This document shows, piece after piece, positions 43,930-56,100 of a stretch of 64,000 nucleotides of DNA. Source of the stretch: Mortierella sp. BCC40632. Lineage: Eukaryota; Mortierellomycota; Mortierellomycetes; Mortierellales; Mortierellaceae. Below the pieces are notes generated by a model. The model made no database searches. It was given only the letters and a program-made list of their open reading frames with translations, and had not been told where the DNA came from. Where the stretch lies: NCBI GenBank assembly GCA_011634665.1, contig WAEK01000004.1:2857501-2921500 (forward strand), given 5' to 3'. Made by a program: the position numbers and the translations under genes. The stretch's first letter is position 1. Every line of letters starts with the position of its first letter.

Positions 43930-44718
43930 ATCCCTGCGGTACGCAGGGCAAACTAGGCTAGTCCATGATGACGATACTATTCGCCAGGGGCCAGGGCTGA
44001 AGATGGGGAAGGAGGTGATTAACAATGGCTTCGTAAAACTGGGCTTGGTTGAAAGTCTTATCAATAATATGCCAGTCAATGAAACCGCGGCAGGAGAACA
44101 CTGCCATCGCAGAAAGCCTTTTTCCCTCGAGCAAAAGGAAGTGTCACAAAGGCTGGAGAGCCGATCGTCGACCACGCATGATCCCGCACGGCAGCACGCC
44201 CGTCTTTGCTCGTTTCGTCTACAAATATCAACTGCTCCCGATTCAGGTACCATGGTGACAGGCGTGCCTTGAAATCCTCGATTTCTTGAGGAAGAGCTTC
44301 GCGAGCACGCTTGGTAAGTACCTTCCTGCTCAACCTTAGGTCATGTCGAAGAGCGCGGCAAAGAGTACTCAGGGACAAATTCTTCAGGCCTGGGAACTTG
44401 TCGCGGAGTGCTTCTTGGAGCTCTTCAAGAAGGAAGCAGGGATGGCATTCGGCATACTGTCTCACATAGTCAATAACCCCATCAGGCCATCTTGACTTCC
44501 GTTCAGATACTATTCTATGCGCCACTGAACCAGTCTTGCTGAACATCACTATTTCAATCAGGAGCAAGTAGTCTTTGAATTGCTTTCTCTGTCTTGCCTG
44601 TCCATTGGAGCAGGCTCGACTCTGAAACAGACAGCAAGGCAGCCGTATCGGTTTTTGATAGCCCATGGAAGCTGTAAAGTATCACTGCTCGCAGTCGCAG
44701 GTCTTCAGAAATAGTCAT
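43930..44718 (-). pseudogene. IS630/Tc1-type DDE transposase, broken
   Basis: Minus strand. The start at 44718 gives MTISEDLRLRAVILYSFHGL, a helix-turn-helix N-terminus. After a frame change the body continues SRWPDGVIDYVRQYAECHP, ALRHDLRLSRKVLTKRARE and LIFVDETSKDGRA (first catalytic Asp). A second frame change at a five-base homopolymer (44119-44123) leads to DWHIIDKTFNQAQFYEAIV and NSIVIMD (second Asp), which is followed at once by a stop. The C-terminal acidic residue and the TIRs are not found. This is a relic of a family different from the MULE elements. Confidence 0.75.
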
Positions 44719-45716
44719 TGAGGAGAGGAGTTATCAAGGTGGTGCGATGTGGTGTGAAAAAAAAAAAAAAAAAAAAAACTGGGGCGATGGCGAGAAACTG
44801 GTGGCAATGTGAGTCAAGGTAGCTAGCAAAAAAATAAAGGCGAACTCTTGGAAAGAAATGTGAATGCCGAAAAAGACGAGGGAGAACCCGCACTTTTGGT
44901 CTCCAAAACGTACCAAAAATGCGTGTGTCTACTTTATTTGATGGTTGAGACGATGCTAATTCACGAGGATGACTGAGTTATTAAGGGACTTGGCACGGTC
45001 AGTTGACAGATTGACGGTAGGAGAGCATCCCTTGTTGTCAATATTTACTTTGCAGAAATCAAAAACATATGAAATGGGACAATAATCATGCCTTCCTCTT
45101 AAATGTTTATATGCCTACAATCTGACATACTATCCACCTTCCACCTCTTACGTTCTATTGATAATCCTGGCAGAGTTGCAATGTCCTGTGTACTCAACAC
45201 AATGTCCCCTCGAGCTGTGCAACACTTCACTAACAACGGGTGGAATGATATCGTTAAGGGAGCTGTGAATCGTGCTACAATTTCGACCTTCGAGAAGCAC
45301 AACTGCCTTACCATCCTACCACAGTATTTGCGGGTCCTACAGGAGCACAATATCCAATATCTATCCCGGTAGCTCGTACGAGACCGACATGAACTACAGG
45401 CGCCTTATGATCTGAACAAGTCACTACCTGAAGAGCTTCGAATGCATGATAGGGGGTATATAAAAGGCACCCCCCTACAGCATTTTATAAGGGCAGTTCT
45501 TTTTTTCCCTCCTTCTTCTCGATCCGTTAGTTTGAACACTTACCTTCTAGAGCAGGTCTGCCTGTTAATTCGCCCCACAGGCGAGACCCTGCAGCTAGAT
45601 TTTGTTCGCTCACAAATCTTCTGTACCACTTTGTTCCTTCCTTTCCCTCTTCTTCAAGGAGATCGTTTGATGTGCATTGGTTGGATTGTCCCCCTTATCC
45701 CCTTTCCCAATCCGGG
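44719..45716. other. Stretch without a recognised gene
   Basis: It contains a T run on the minus strand (A run about 44757-44779) just 5' of the transposase relic. The frame at 45103-45372 (plus) has no domain I recognise. The last 60 bases belong to the repeat related to 9880-10010. Confidence 0.4.
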
Positions 45717-46595
45717 TTAACAACCGTGCCGGCCAAGCAGTGCGAGCCGTTTCCCTTTTGTGCTTGTTCCAAATACTATTTTGCACTGGACAAGCTTGTG
45801 ATTGGTGACAATCCCCAGTGTTGCAATGTTTTTGCAGTAATCGTTTCGTGGAACAATGGCAAGAAGAATGAACTGATTCTGGGTCAAGCGTAGAGTCTCC
45901 AGGATCGATGCTTTTTCGTAAACAAAGTATCTACGTCGTTTTCCTCGACCGAACGATCGGTAAACGGTTTGGATATTGCAGTATACAAGAAAGTCCGAGT
46001 CGATGGAAACAGCAATGTCGTCGGGTGCACAGTCGTACGCAATCGCGACATCAGCCTCCGTCTGGCATGCTACAATACTCCAGCCCTGTGATTGCATAAA
46101 TGCCACGAACAATCGCCTGTGTTCTTGTGTCCAATAAAATGCCTGGTTGATAGCTTTGGTGATTCTTCTAATTTGGCTTTTCCGTATTCGCTTGATACGA
46201 TGCTCAAGAGTTCCCATCTCCCTTTGTGCTCGTTTCAATCCTTTGCGACGTGCTTCTTCGCGTCGGACGCAGGTGTCATGTTTCTCTAAGGCTGGATATC
46301 CGTCGACGAGTAGAGAGGTGTGGGTATATGAGGAAATCAGACGATAGTGGCGTGAACGTGTGCGTGGAAGGGTGAGAAAAGGGAATAGCCCAGGCAACTT
46401 TTTTCCGTCGAGTCTTTCAAGCATCTTGTGGGATTTGTTCGTTGCGCGGCCCAAGCGGAGCCAAGTGGAGACAGATGCGCGACGCGTTGCTCTAGAGACT
46501 CGAGGGGGAGAGAAGGTCATATGATCAAAAGAACACCATGACGACAAATCGACGATGGAACAGGCAGGGCCAATAGGCAGCACAGGATGAGGCAA
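45717..46595 (-). pseudogene. XPG/PIN-nuclease-like ORF, partial
   Basis: A 292-codon frame. LLVDGYPALEKHDTCVRREE resembles the N-terminal Asp-containing block of XPG/FEN-type nucleases. Then GWSIVACQTEADVAIAYDC (Glu, Asp), AVSIDSDFLVYCNIQTVYR (two Asp) and LAIVPRNDYCKNIATLGIV form a good XPG-I plus helix-hairpin-type block. The metal-binding acidic residues are present. XPG proteins cut branched DNA. The usual N-terminal motif and the rest of the C-terminus are missing and related scraps occur at 9880-10010, so I read it as a truncated member of a dispersed family, perhaps a mobile gene, rather than the host repair enzyme. Confidence 0.55.
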
Positions 46596-47116
46596 AGGAT
46601 GGATGCGAGAGGACAGGAGGCAGCCGAGCGAAAAAATTTGTCTTGCATGGAGTTTACAGCTGGCCGTTGCAACCCCGACGGGTACTTAAGTGACCCTGCT
46701 TTCCTGGCCACAGAACAAATTTTGGCCCACAAGCTACACACCCACTTTCATCACCCTGTACATAGTCTATACTGCACTACTACTTGATCACGTCCCTGTA
46801 ACGACTTCCTTCTATTCACTCCATCCAAGCCCATCTTTGTTCATATCCTGCCACTGTACAGAACACCAGGCAGAAAAAAAACACCCGTTTTTTTACCAAC
46901 AAAAAAAAAAAGTCAAAAAAAAAAAAAAAAAAATCAAAGGGAAATTCTCCCACGGCAATCAACGCGCCTTCTACAATATTTGCTACTATTGCAAGCACAA
47001 CCATCTAGCACTCCAATTTCTACCCTACGCCAGACAATATTAGCGTAACGACTTTATGACCTCCTAAGCATCTGCACCTTCACTCTTTGTACTGGCACCA
47101 TAGTAACTTTTCAACA
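46596..47116. other. Promoter side of the giant gene
   Basis: There is no gene. It contains A-rich runs (about 46872-46934) and CT-rich patches. A TATA-like element is not obvious. The start codon of the next gene lies at 47117 in CAACAATGTACGG. Confidence 0.45.
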
Positions 47117-50100
47117 ATGTACGGAAACAAGAGCCCAAGTGAAAAAGTTCCAAAGGCGGAGCGCCTGTCGAACAGGCATAACCGTGCCTACAGTCCTCAC
47201 GATGATACTCTCATGCAGTCGGAATTCGACAGTATCCATCCCAGATCTCGCTCAACACCCATGCGTGTTGCAGTTACCTCGCGACCTGACGAACGCGAGT
47301 TCAAGATTGCAGAGTTCGAACACGGTGGCGGGTCTGTGCAACAAAAGACCCCGCCCTCTCAACAGCAACAACAGCAGCAAAGTCAGGAGCCTGTCCTCTT
47401 GAACCAGTTTGGTTTACCTTTGCCGCTTGGTAAGTTGTGAAGGGAGTTTGTCTCTGTCTGACAATGAGAATATTTGAATGTTGGTGGCCAGTCATCCCAT
47501 ACCCCACAATCTGACCACTATGATCACACTGAACGATTAGACTCAGCAGTGGCCAGAGAGATCACTACGGGCCGCAAACCAGGGGAGGCGATAAACCACA
47601 ACCGGAGACAGTACGAGCACCAAGTCCGTGTTGGCCTCGATAAGCCTTCCCTAACTATCTATAGCTCGATGGGTGGTGGTCGCACAGCGGCCCCTACCGA
47701 AGTTGCATTTGGTCGTCAACATGGTCTCAAGGCCGCTGGAGATCAAGAGCCTAGGGAGTTTTTGTACCGTGAGGAAGACTTCCAGCCCTTAGCCGCAGAG
47801 AGTAACACTGCAAGACGACTGTAAGCACAAATGCTTGTTGGATGAGAGTTGGTTGTGTGTGGATCGATGGGCAGTGCTCTTCCCGGTGCTTACCACATAT
47901 TCCATGGATTCTATAGGAGCGCAAAGGGCTCTAACAGTCAGAGGTTGGAGCCAAAGCAGCGACTCCCTATTGATAGGTCAGATGAACCTACCGATGGAAG
48001 GTATGAGAATTTTTTCTAAAAGATGGTGGTTTTTGCTTACAAACTGGTGACATCTGCAGTCAAACTTACTGTGACATGTTTTATCGATGGTTGCCACTAG
48101 CAAACCTGAACCTCAGTATGCACCTACAAATTACTTTGGTTTAAGTCCGTCGTTTTTCCGCCGACAGCCCACAGGCTCGTCGCACCAACCTCAGCCTCAA
48201 CAACAATCCCCACAACACCGCAAAACTGAGCAGTTACGGGTCCAACAAGCAAAGCACCTAGCGCGCGAGCATCAGCATGACTACCAGCGCGCTCAATCTC
48301 CTCAGTACGACTTGGGTGTTTTGTTTCCTGATCAGGGAGACAGAGCTGACTCGACTCTACATCGAGGACAATCGATAGGACAGGCAGCCTATTCGGGACC
48401 GTCTCATGGCGGTCATACAACTAGCCAAACTCACGAATCTCTGAATCGCAGTGACACACCAGTCATGGATCTAGGATCGTTGTTTCCGGAAGAGGTGGAG
48501 AAAGCTGCATATGAGCAGAAAACACCCGCTCGGTCGCGTCCTCGACTCTGGCAGCCTGTCCCCACCCTTCCCAGTACCGCGGCTACCCAAGCCAAGCATA
48601 CTCAAAATCGAAGCGTTACTCCCGAGATGAATCTAGGAGAGCTGTTCCCTGAAGAGGTGGAGCAAGCTGCATACAAGAAGAGTCCATCCAAACCACTGCA
48701 CTCGCGATCAAGACCACAGTCAGTCTTTGGTCGACTCGGCCATGTTCAGCCTGATCGCCATATTCAAGATCGTAGTGCGACCCCAGAGATGAACCTCGGA
48801 ACTCTCTATCCAGAAGACCAAGAGTTGAAGGCATACAAGTCCCCTTCACGCGCAGCCTATCAAACGCAACGACATCAGACATCAAGGACTGCCCTTCCCA
48901 GCCAAGCTTCTGCAAGGCGTGCCCCTATTTCTCCTGATCGAAGCGCCACCCCAGAGATGAACCTCGGGCAGCTGTTTCCAGAAAGTGTGGAGCGAGCTGC
49001 TTACAAGCCTGTCAAAGATCGACATGCACGTGTCCGTGTCTCACACGCTCAGGACCGAAGCGCTACTCCAGAGATGAATCTTGGTAATGTCTTTCCTGAA
49101 GACGTTGAAGAGGAGGCATATCACAGAGGCTCATCAAAGGGATTGCAGGGTCGCCATCCAGCGCTAAAGAGGGTTCAACCATCCAAAGCCATCGACCGGA
49201 GCGCCACTCCCGAGATGAATCTAGGTAGTGTCTTCCCTGAAGAGGTCGAAGAGAAGGCTTACAAACGAGGCCCATCCTCTCGGGTACAAGGTCGTTATTC
49301 AGAGCTGGAGAGAGTCCAGTCGTCCAAGACTATTGACCGAACTGCCACCCCTGAGATGAATCTCGGGAATATTTTCCCTGAAGAGATCGAAGAGGAAGCC
49401 TACCATCGTGGCCCATCTATGCAAGCGCAAGGCCGCTATTCAGCGGTTGAGAGGGTCCGCCCATCTAAAGCCATCGACCGAAGCGCTACTCCTGAGATGA
49501 ACTTGGGTAGTGTTTACCCTGAGGAGGTCGAAGAGGAGCCTTACAGGCGAGGACCGTCCACTCAGGTGCAAGGTCGCCAACCAGCATTGGAGAGAGTTCG
49601 ACCGTCCAAAGCAATTGACCGAAGTGCCACGCCAGAAATGAACCTTGGAAATCTATTTCCTGAAAAAGTTGAGAGGGGAGCCTACAGACGAGGACCATCA
49701 ACAAGGGTGCGAGGTCAACATCCAGCACAAGCAAGAGTCCAGGCTTCCAAGGTGATTGACCGAAGTGCTACCCCAGAGATGAACTTGGGAAATCTATTCC
49801 CCGAGAAAGTTGAAAGGGCAGCCTACCAACACGGCCCTTCCTTGCGAAAACAGGATCGTCACCCAACAGTGAAGAAGCTTCAGTCATCCAAGGCTGTTGA
49901 TCGAAGTGCCACTCCTGAGATGAACCTGGGAAGTGTTTATCCTGAGGAAGTTGAGGAAGAAGCCTATCATCGAGGTCCATCGATGAGAACTCAAGGTAGA
50001 CAAGCAGCATCTGCAAGACTCCAAAAGTCTGAGACTATTGATCGAAGTGCAACCCCCGAGATGAACTTGGGAAATCTATTCCCTGAAGACGTTGAAAACA

Positions 50101-53100
50101 AAGCATATAATCGACGTTCTAAGAGAGCTCAAGATCGCCAGCCAGCATTGGAGAGAGTTCGACCGTCCAAGGCGATTGACCGGAGTGGCACGCCAGAAAT
50201 GAACCTGGGAAATCTATTTCCTGAAAAAGTTGAAAGGGTTGCCTACAAACAGGGGCCATCCACAAGGGCGCGAGGTCAATATCCGGCACAAGCAAGAGTC
50301 CAGGCTTCTAAGGCGATTGACCGAAGTGCTACCCCAGAGATGAACTTGGGAAATCTATTTCCCGAGAAGGTTGAAAGGGCAGCCTACCAACAGGGCCCTT
50401 CCTTGCGAAAACAGGATCGTCACCCAACAGTGAAGAAGCTTCAGTCATCCAAGGCTGTTGATCGAAGTGCCACTCCTGAGATGAACCTGGGAAGTGTTTA
50501 TCCTGAGGAAGTTGAGGAAGAAGCCTATCATCGAGGTCCATCGATGAGAACTCAAGGTAGACAAGCAGCATCTGCAAGACTCCAAAAGTCTGAGACTATT
50601 GACCGAAGTGCAACCCCCGAGATGAACTTGGGAAATCTCTTCCCTGAAGACGTTGAAGAGGAAGCCTACCGTCGAGGCCCATCCACTCGGGCGCAAGGCC
50701 GTCATCCAGCTTCGAGAAGGATACGACTATCTAAGACTGTTGACCGAACTGCCACCCCTGAGATGAATCTCGGGAATGTTTTCCCTGAAGAGATCGAAGA
50801 GGAAGCCTATCACCGCGGCCCATCTATGCAAGCGCAAGGCCGCCATTCAGCGGTTGAGAGGGTCCGCCCATCTAAAGCCATCGACCGAAGCGCTACTCCT
50901 GAGATGAACTTGGGTAGTGTTTACCCTGAGGAGGTCGAAGAGGAGGCTTACAGGCGAGGACCGTCCACTCAGGTGCAAGGTCGCCAACCAGCATTGGAGA
51001 GAGTTCGACCATCCAAAGCAATTGACCGAAGCGGCACGCCAGAAATGAACCTTGGAAATCTATTTCCTGAAAAAGTTGAGAGGGAAGCCTACAGACGAGG
51101 ACCATCAACAAGGATACGAGGCCAACATCCGGCACAAGCAAGAGTCCAAGCTTCCAAGGCGACTGATCGAAGTGCTACCCCAGAAATGAACCTGAACACA
51201 CTCTTCCCAGAATCGGAAGAGTCGCCACGGCGAAGGGCGCAGACTCAGCCCAGTATCAAGTCCAACGCTGGTGAGCAAACTCGATCCAATCTCCCCTTCC
51301 ATCTCACAGGCCCTGCAAGCTGGCTCCATGCTGCGCTTAATCCAATTATTCGCCAAGACCAAGCCGAGGCATTTGAGACGAGTCTTGGTAGCCTGTTCCC
51401 GGGAGGAGAGCAAAGTATGTCCTCATCGTATTTTTGGATACCTCAGCCAACATCAGACGAACAAACTAGCACGTCCATGTCACTCCCTGGCGCTTTCCCA
51501 TCGGAGAAGACAGAGATGAGGGAAAAGAAAAGAAGAGAGGAGGCACGAACTCCAGAGATGAATCTTGGTTCACTCTTCAATGAAGATGAGGCTGCTGCTC
51601 CAGGAAGTCAACAGCGTAGCCAAACACCACAGAAGCAAGAACCCAAGTCCTTGAGGACCCATACTCTTGGCAAACCCGATGAACCATCTCAATCATCCAA
51701 GAAGCCTCAAGGCAGTGTACTTGGTGCTGGAGCTGCAGGGTTGGGAATAGGCGCCGTCGCCACAGGCATCATAGGAGCGCGATCACCCCAAGATAAATCG
51801 AGAGAAATGCCTGCGACAGGTTCTCAATTCGGGTTATCTTCGAGATTTTTCCAAAACAAAGGAACTGGTGAAGCTAGTGCAACTGAAGGTCACTTACATG
51901 GAACAGCCATTCATCCTTCAGCAATGCCGCCCGTCCATCACGAGGCACCAGCCCATCATAGCGCTCCTAGGCGACATGAAGGAGCTCTGGGATCTCAGCC
52001 AGTACCTGCTAATACACAACCAGGGCAAAGTAAGCCAGGGCTCTCACAAGCGTTTTAGAAATTGAATAATTTCAGGTGCCTAGCTAACTATTTTGACTTT
52101 TTTTTGTTTTTAGGTCTCCAGCAGAAAACATCTGCTCCTTCCAGTTACATTGGACGTACTCAGGCAGCGCTTGCCCATTCAACAAGGGTGTCCGCGCCTC
52201 CCCAGCAGCAGCAATACCCTTCGTCCGCCTCATCTTCTCAGGCACCCACGGGTGCACCTGCAATGAGAAAGACGTGGTACGGTGCTGACGTTCCTGTTAA
52301 ACCAAAGAAGAGTCCATCTCGCAAGGCACTGGGACTTGGATTCGGGTTCAAGGAACTCAAGAAAGCAAATTCAGCTGCGAGGAGTGCCCAGATGTCGGCT
52401 GGAGGTCCATCTCAGAATCCGACGGCTTTCGCCCAGGCCCCAGCGCCAAAGGGTCCAATATCTACACATCCAGTTGCTCAGGCAGCCTCGAGATCATCCG
52501 CTCCTACATCCTCTGGGCTAACCCAAGGAGCGGCACCACTTGGTTTATCAACAAGAACACTTCCTGTTCCGGAGGCTGCCTCAAAATCGACTTCGGAATC
52601 GACTCGTGCTCTAGAGCGAGACTGGACATCCGTCCCCACCCAGTCGCCGGTAGAGGCACAGCCAAAGAGTCACGTCAAAAAGCTTAGCAAGAGGCAGCGA
52701 AAGGCAGCCAAAAAAGAAGAGATTGCCAAGCAACAAAGTGTACTTGAGAACATCAGTTCAACTCTTATTGGCCGCAAAAAATACTCTGTCTCGACTCCAG
52801 TGATGCAATTGAACGAGGTGTTTGTCGAACCCTCTGATGATCCCCAGGAAGAGGAACAGACTGCTGTTCCCGAGAATGCTGCAACAACTGTCTCAACAGG
52901 ACTTCGCTCACTCTTGGGCTCGTTCCATATACCAGCGCTCATCACCAGACAGCCTGTAGTCAATCATCCCACGCAGCCTGACGAGACCAGGGCAGCATCG
53001 AGTTCTACTCATGACAGTGCGGTGAGAGGAAATCACATGGAGCATTCTCCTTCAAAAGCTGCTGCATTGAAAAAACCCAGGCTAGATCTTAGCCTCTACC

Positions 53101-56100
53101 CCGAAGAGCAAGCTGACTATCCGCGCGGCGACCAAACTGGTTCCCATGACTACACAGCCCCTCACGTCGATCATTCCCGGAATATCCGCGAAGAAAATGC
53201 CTCCTCACAGCCAGGCGCTTCCAGTTCTTACATGGGTTCAACAACTGAGAATACGCCTAAGTCAGCTAGGGTTGCCGCAGCCTCCTTAGCTGCAGCAACC
53301 ACTCCTCTTATCCGCTCTTCCAGAGCAGGAGCCACTACTTCTTCGGCGAAAGGCACCAGTGAGATGTCTCCACTTTCTGCCAAGAACCAGACACACTCCG
53401 CTCTTGGAATGGATACTGCAGTACAACCAAATCAAGGTAGACGCCAATCTAACTCAGTAACTCTTAAGAAACCCAAGACTGATTTAACGCTTTTCCCTGA
53501 AGAGCAAGCAGATTACCCAACTGGCAGTATGCTAGGAGATCATGCAACCCAAGTCCTCTCTTCAGATCACATCAGGGATATTGAAGAAGTAAATGCTACC
53601 GCAAAGCCTCGTACAGCTCTTGGAGGAACCTCTGTCACAAGGCCTTTGACAGCAGCGGCAGTGTTGGCGATTCCGACAGCAGCGGCTGTCACGACAATCG
53701 CTGGGCAACATTCGGCACCGAGGGCGGGGCTAGAGATGCAAACAGGGCTGCAAGGAGCTCAAAGACTACCTCCGAGCGAGCACCCTTCGAGCTCGGTAAC
53801 ATTGAAGCGGCCAACAAAGAGAATTGATCCTTCTCTCTTCCCTGAGGAGCAAGAAGATTATCCGCGGGGAGATTTGGTCGATAACCAGGACAAGTATAAG
53901 GACTTTACTCCCTTCTACGACTATATTGACCATGTCAAAGATATCAAAGAGATTTCATCTCAATCAGCTCCAGAGGTCCATCGTTCTTCTCGATCAGCCA
54001 ACATCCCCACTACAGCTACTACAGCCATGGTTGGTGCACCCCTGACGACACTTGCTGGGGCAACAATGGCGCCCGCCATTAGCAAGCAAATATCTCACTC
54101 GAACTCTGTTGCATTGAAGCAGCACAAGATGGCCCTTAACCCGTTGCTTTTCCCTGAAGAGCAGGAGGATTATCCAAGGGAGGATGCTCCAATTGTGCCA
54201 GTAGGTGAAGTGGGATATACTCCTTTTTATGATTATATCGATCATGTCAAAGACATTAAGGAGATTCCTCTTCAACACCACTCCTCCCGGTCTACGGTTG
54301 CAGCCGCTGCCCCAATTGCAACTGCGGCTACTGCTACTACTCTGAAGCCGTATGGAGTCCAAGATGAACCATCGATCCAAACCGGTGGGAAAGGCGCGTC
54401 CAGAGGGCTCCATGGGAGGCCTCCTTCAACCTCAGCGACATTAAAGCGGCCCATGGCAAGGATCGACCCGCTACTCTTTCCGGAAGAGCAGGCCGACTAT
54501 CCACGGAATGATACCTGGAATGAGGCGACAGATAAGGCTCCATTCTACGAATATATTGATCACGTCAGAGATATCAAGGAGGTAGAGGCGAAGGATGTTC
54601 CTCACCATTTCACACGACAAATGAATGTTGGCGCCGCCGCTATCCCGGCAGCCATGGCAGCAGGACCTCTGCACCACATGGTTCTAGACTTGCACTCACA
54701 CCGCCACGTATCGCATCAACCAGTAGCTGGACATTTGGCGTCGAAGGTACATGCTACCCCTGACGCTAAAATAGCATCCATGCACCAACGTCCGCAACAC
54801 CATTCGGCCGCACCAGCTCTCTGGAGGCCAAAATATAGTCACTTCCTTTTCCCAGAAGAAGAGGCAGACTATCCCCGTGATGATGTACATGATCCTCAAG
54901 CGAATGCACCATTCCGAGTTCGCTTGCCCACCAGAGATATAAGGGAAATTCAACTTGATTCTGCTCATCGCCACCCTCACCACGATCTGCATCCATCGTT
55001 CAGCGAAGCAGCAGCAGCAGCATTGAGGTCCATGTTTGGTGGTCTTGCATCCCATGCAGAGGAAGCTTTAGCCACAACAGCTGTTGCGGCCACAATTGCG
55101 ACTACGGCAAAACATCATGTCCCTGAAGCGCCAAGGATCGAAAGAAACAAAGTTCAGCCGACAGAGATCAAGTTCCCAGAGTCACATGAAGTAGATCCAC
55201 ATTCTTTTAAGGATCTTGAGCTTGATTTAACTCTGGGGGCTCCTCAGGACTCTCTTGCCAAGGGATCAGGTATCCCAGCCAGAACTCTTTCAAAGGATAC
55301 AGCCTCCGGTACTGGTCAGCAACGAGAGCCAATCTCGAGGATACCGCGAGCAGCCAACTCGACTGTTGACCCGCCACCAGGTAAAGCTGCCCTTCATATT
55401 ATCCCTTGCTTTGTTGTTCTGCATCCTCCTGAAAGGATTAAATCTCACTCCAAGTCACTATTTAGGATTCTCTACCTCCAACAACCAAAGGCACCCCGAG
55501 ATCGTCCCTGTTTATATAGGTGAGTCGAGTCGCCTCTTTGGGTAAAATTCTCTTAAGTGACCATTGTATGAGAAGCCTAATTGTAATCCTCTTCACCTGA
55601 CTCTAGAACCTGCAACTCGCATGGAGCCCCCAGTCCCAAAGCGGCCTTCCAAGGGCAGGCAACTTGACAACAAGAACCTGGCCCAAGGTGCTACTGCAGC
55701 AGCAGCCTTAGCTGGAATTGGGGCACATGCACAGAGTGGTGACGAAACAGCGTCAATAGCTCCTCATCGCTCTTTCCAGCCAAGCGAGCACCACAGCCGA
55801 GTGATGGTGATTCATAGCATTACAGATGACCCTGAAGAATATCTTCTCTCAGCTGATGAGTTGCATTCACCTGTGGTTCACTCTGCTCATTCCTTTGATA
55901 GCATGGGCCCTCCAGCAGGCTCGGTAGCCTTACTGAACAGGAAATATGAGCCACTCTCAGTGCTTCCAGAGGCCCCAGTTCTCACCAAAGGAGTAACGAT
56001 TGCACGTCCAATGGGTAATGAGCACCATGATCCAGCAGCTAGGGTTGTTCTCCCACTTGCGGCCACTGCAGCGGCGGCAACCGCCATTAGTTCCTATCAA

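Noticed and set aside
48124..51413. Minus-strand ORFs of about 80-100 codons recurring through 48-51 kb
   Set aside because: They are shadows of the 141-bp coding repeat on the plus strand and repeat with its period.
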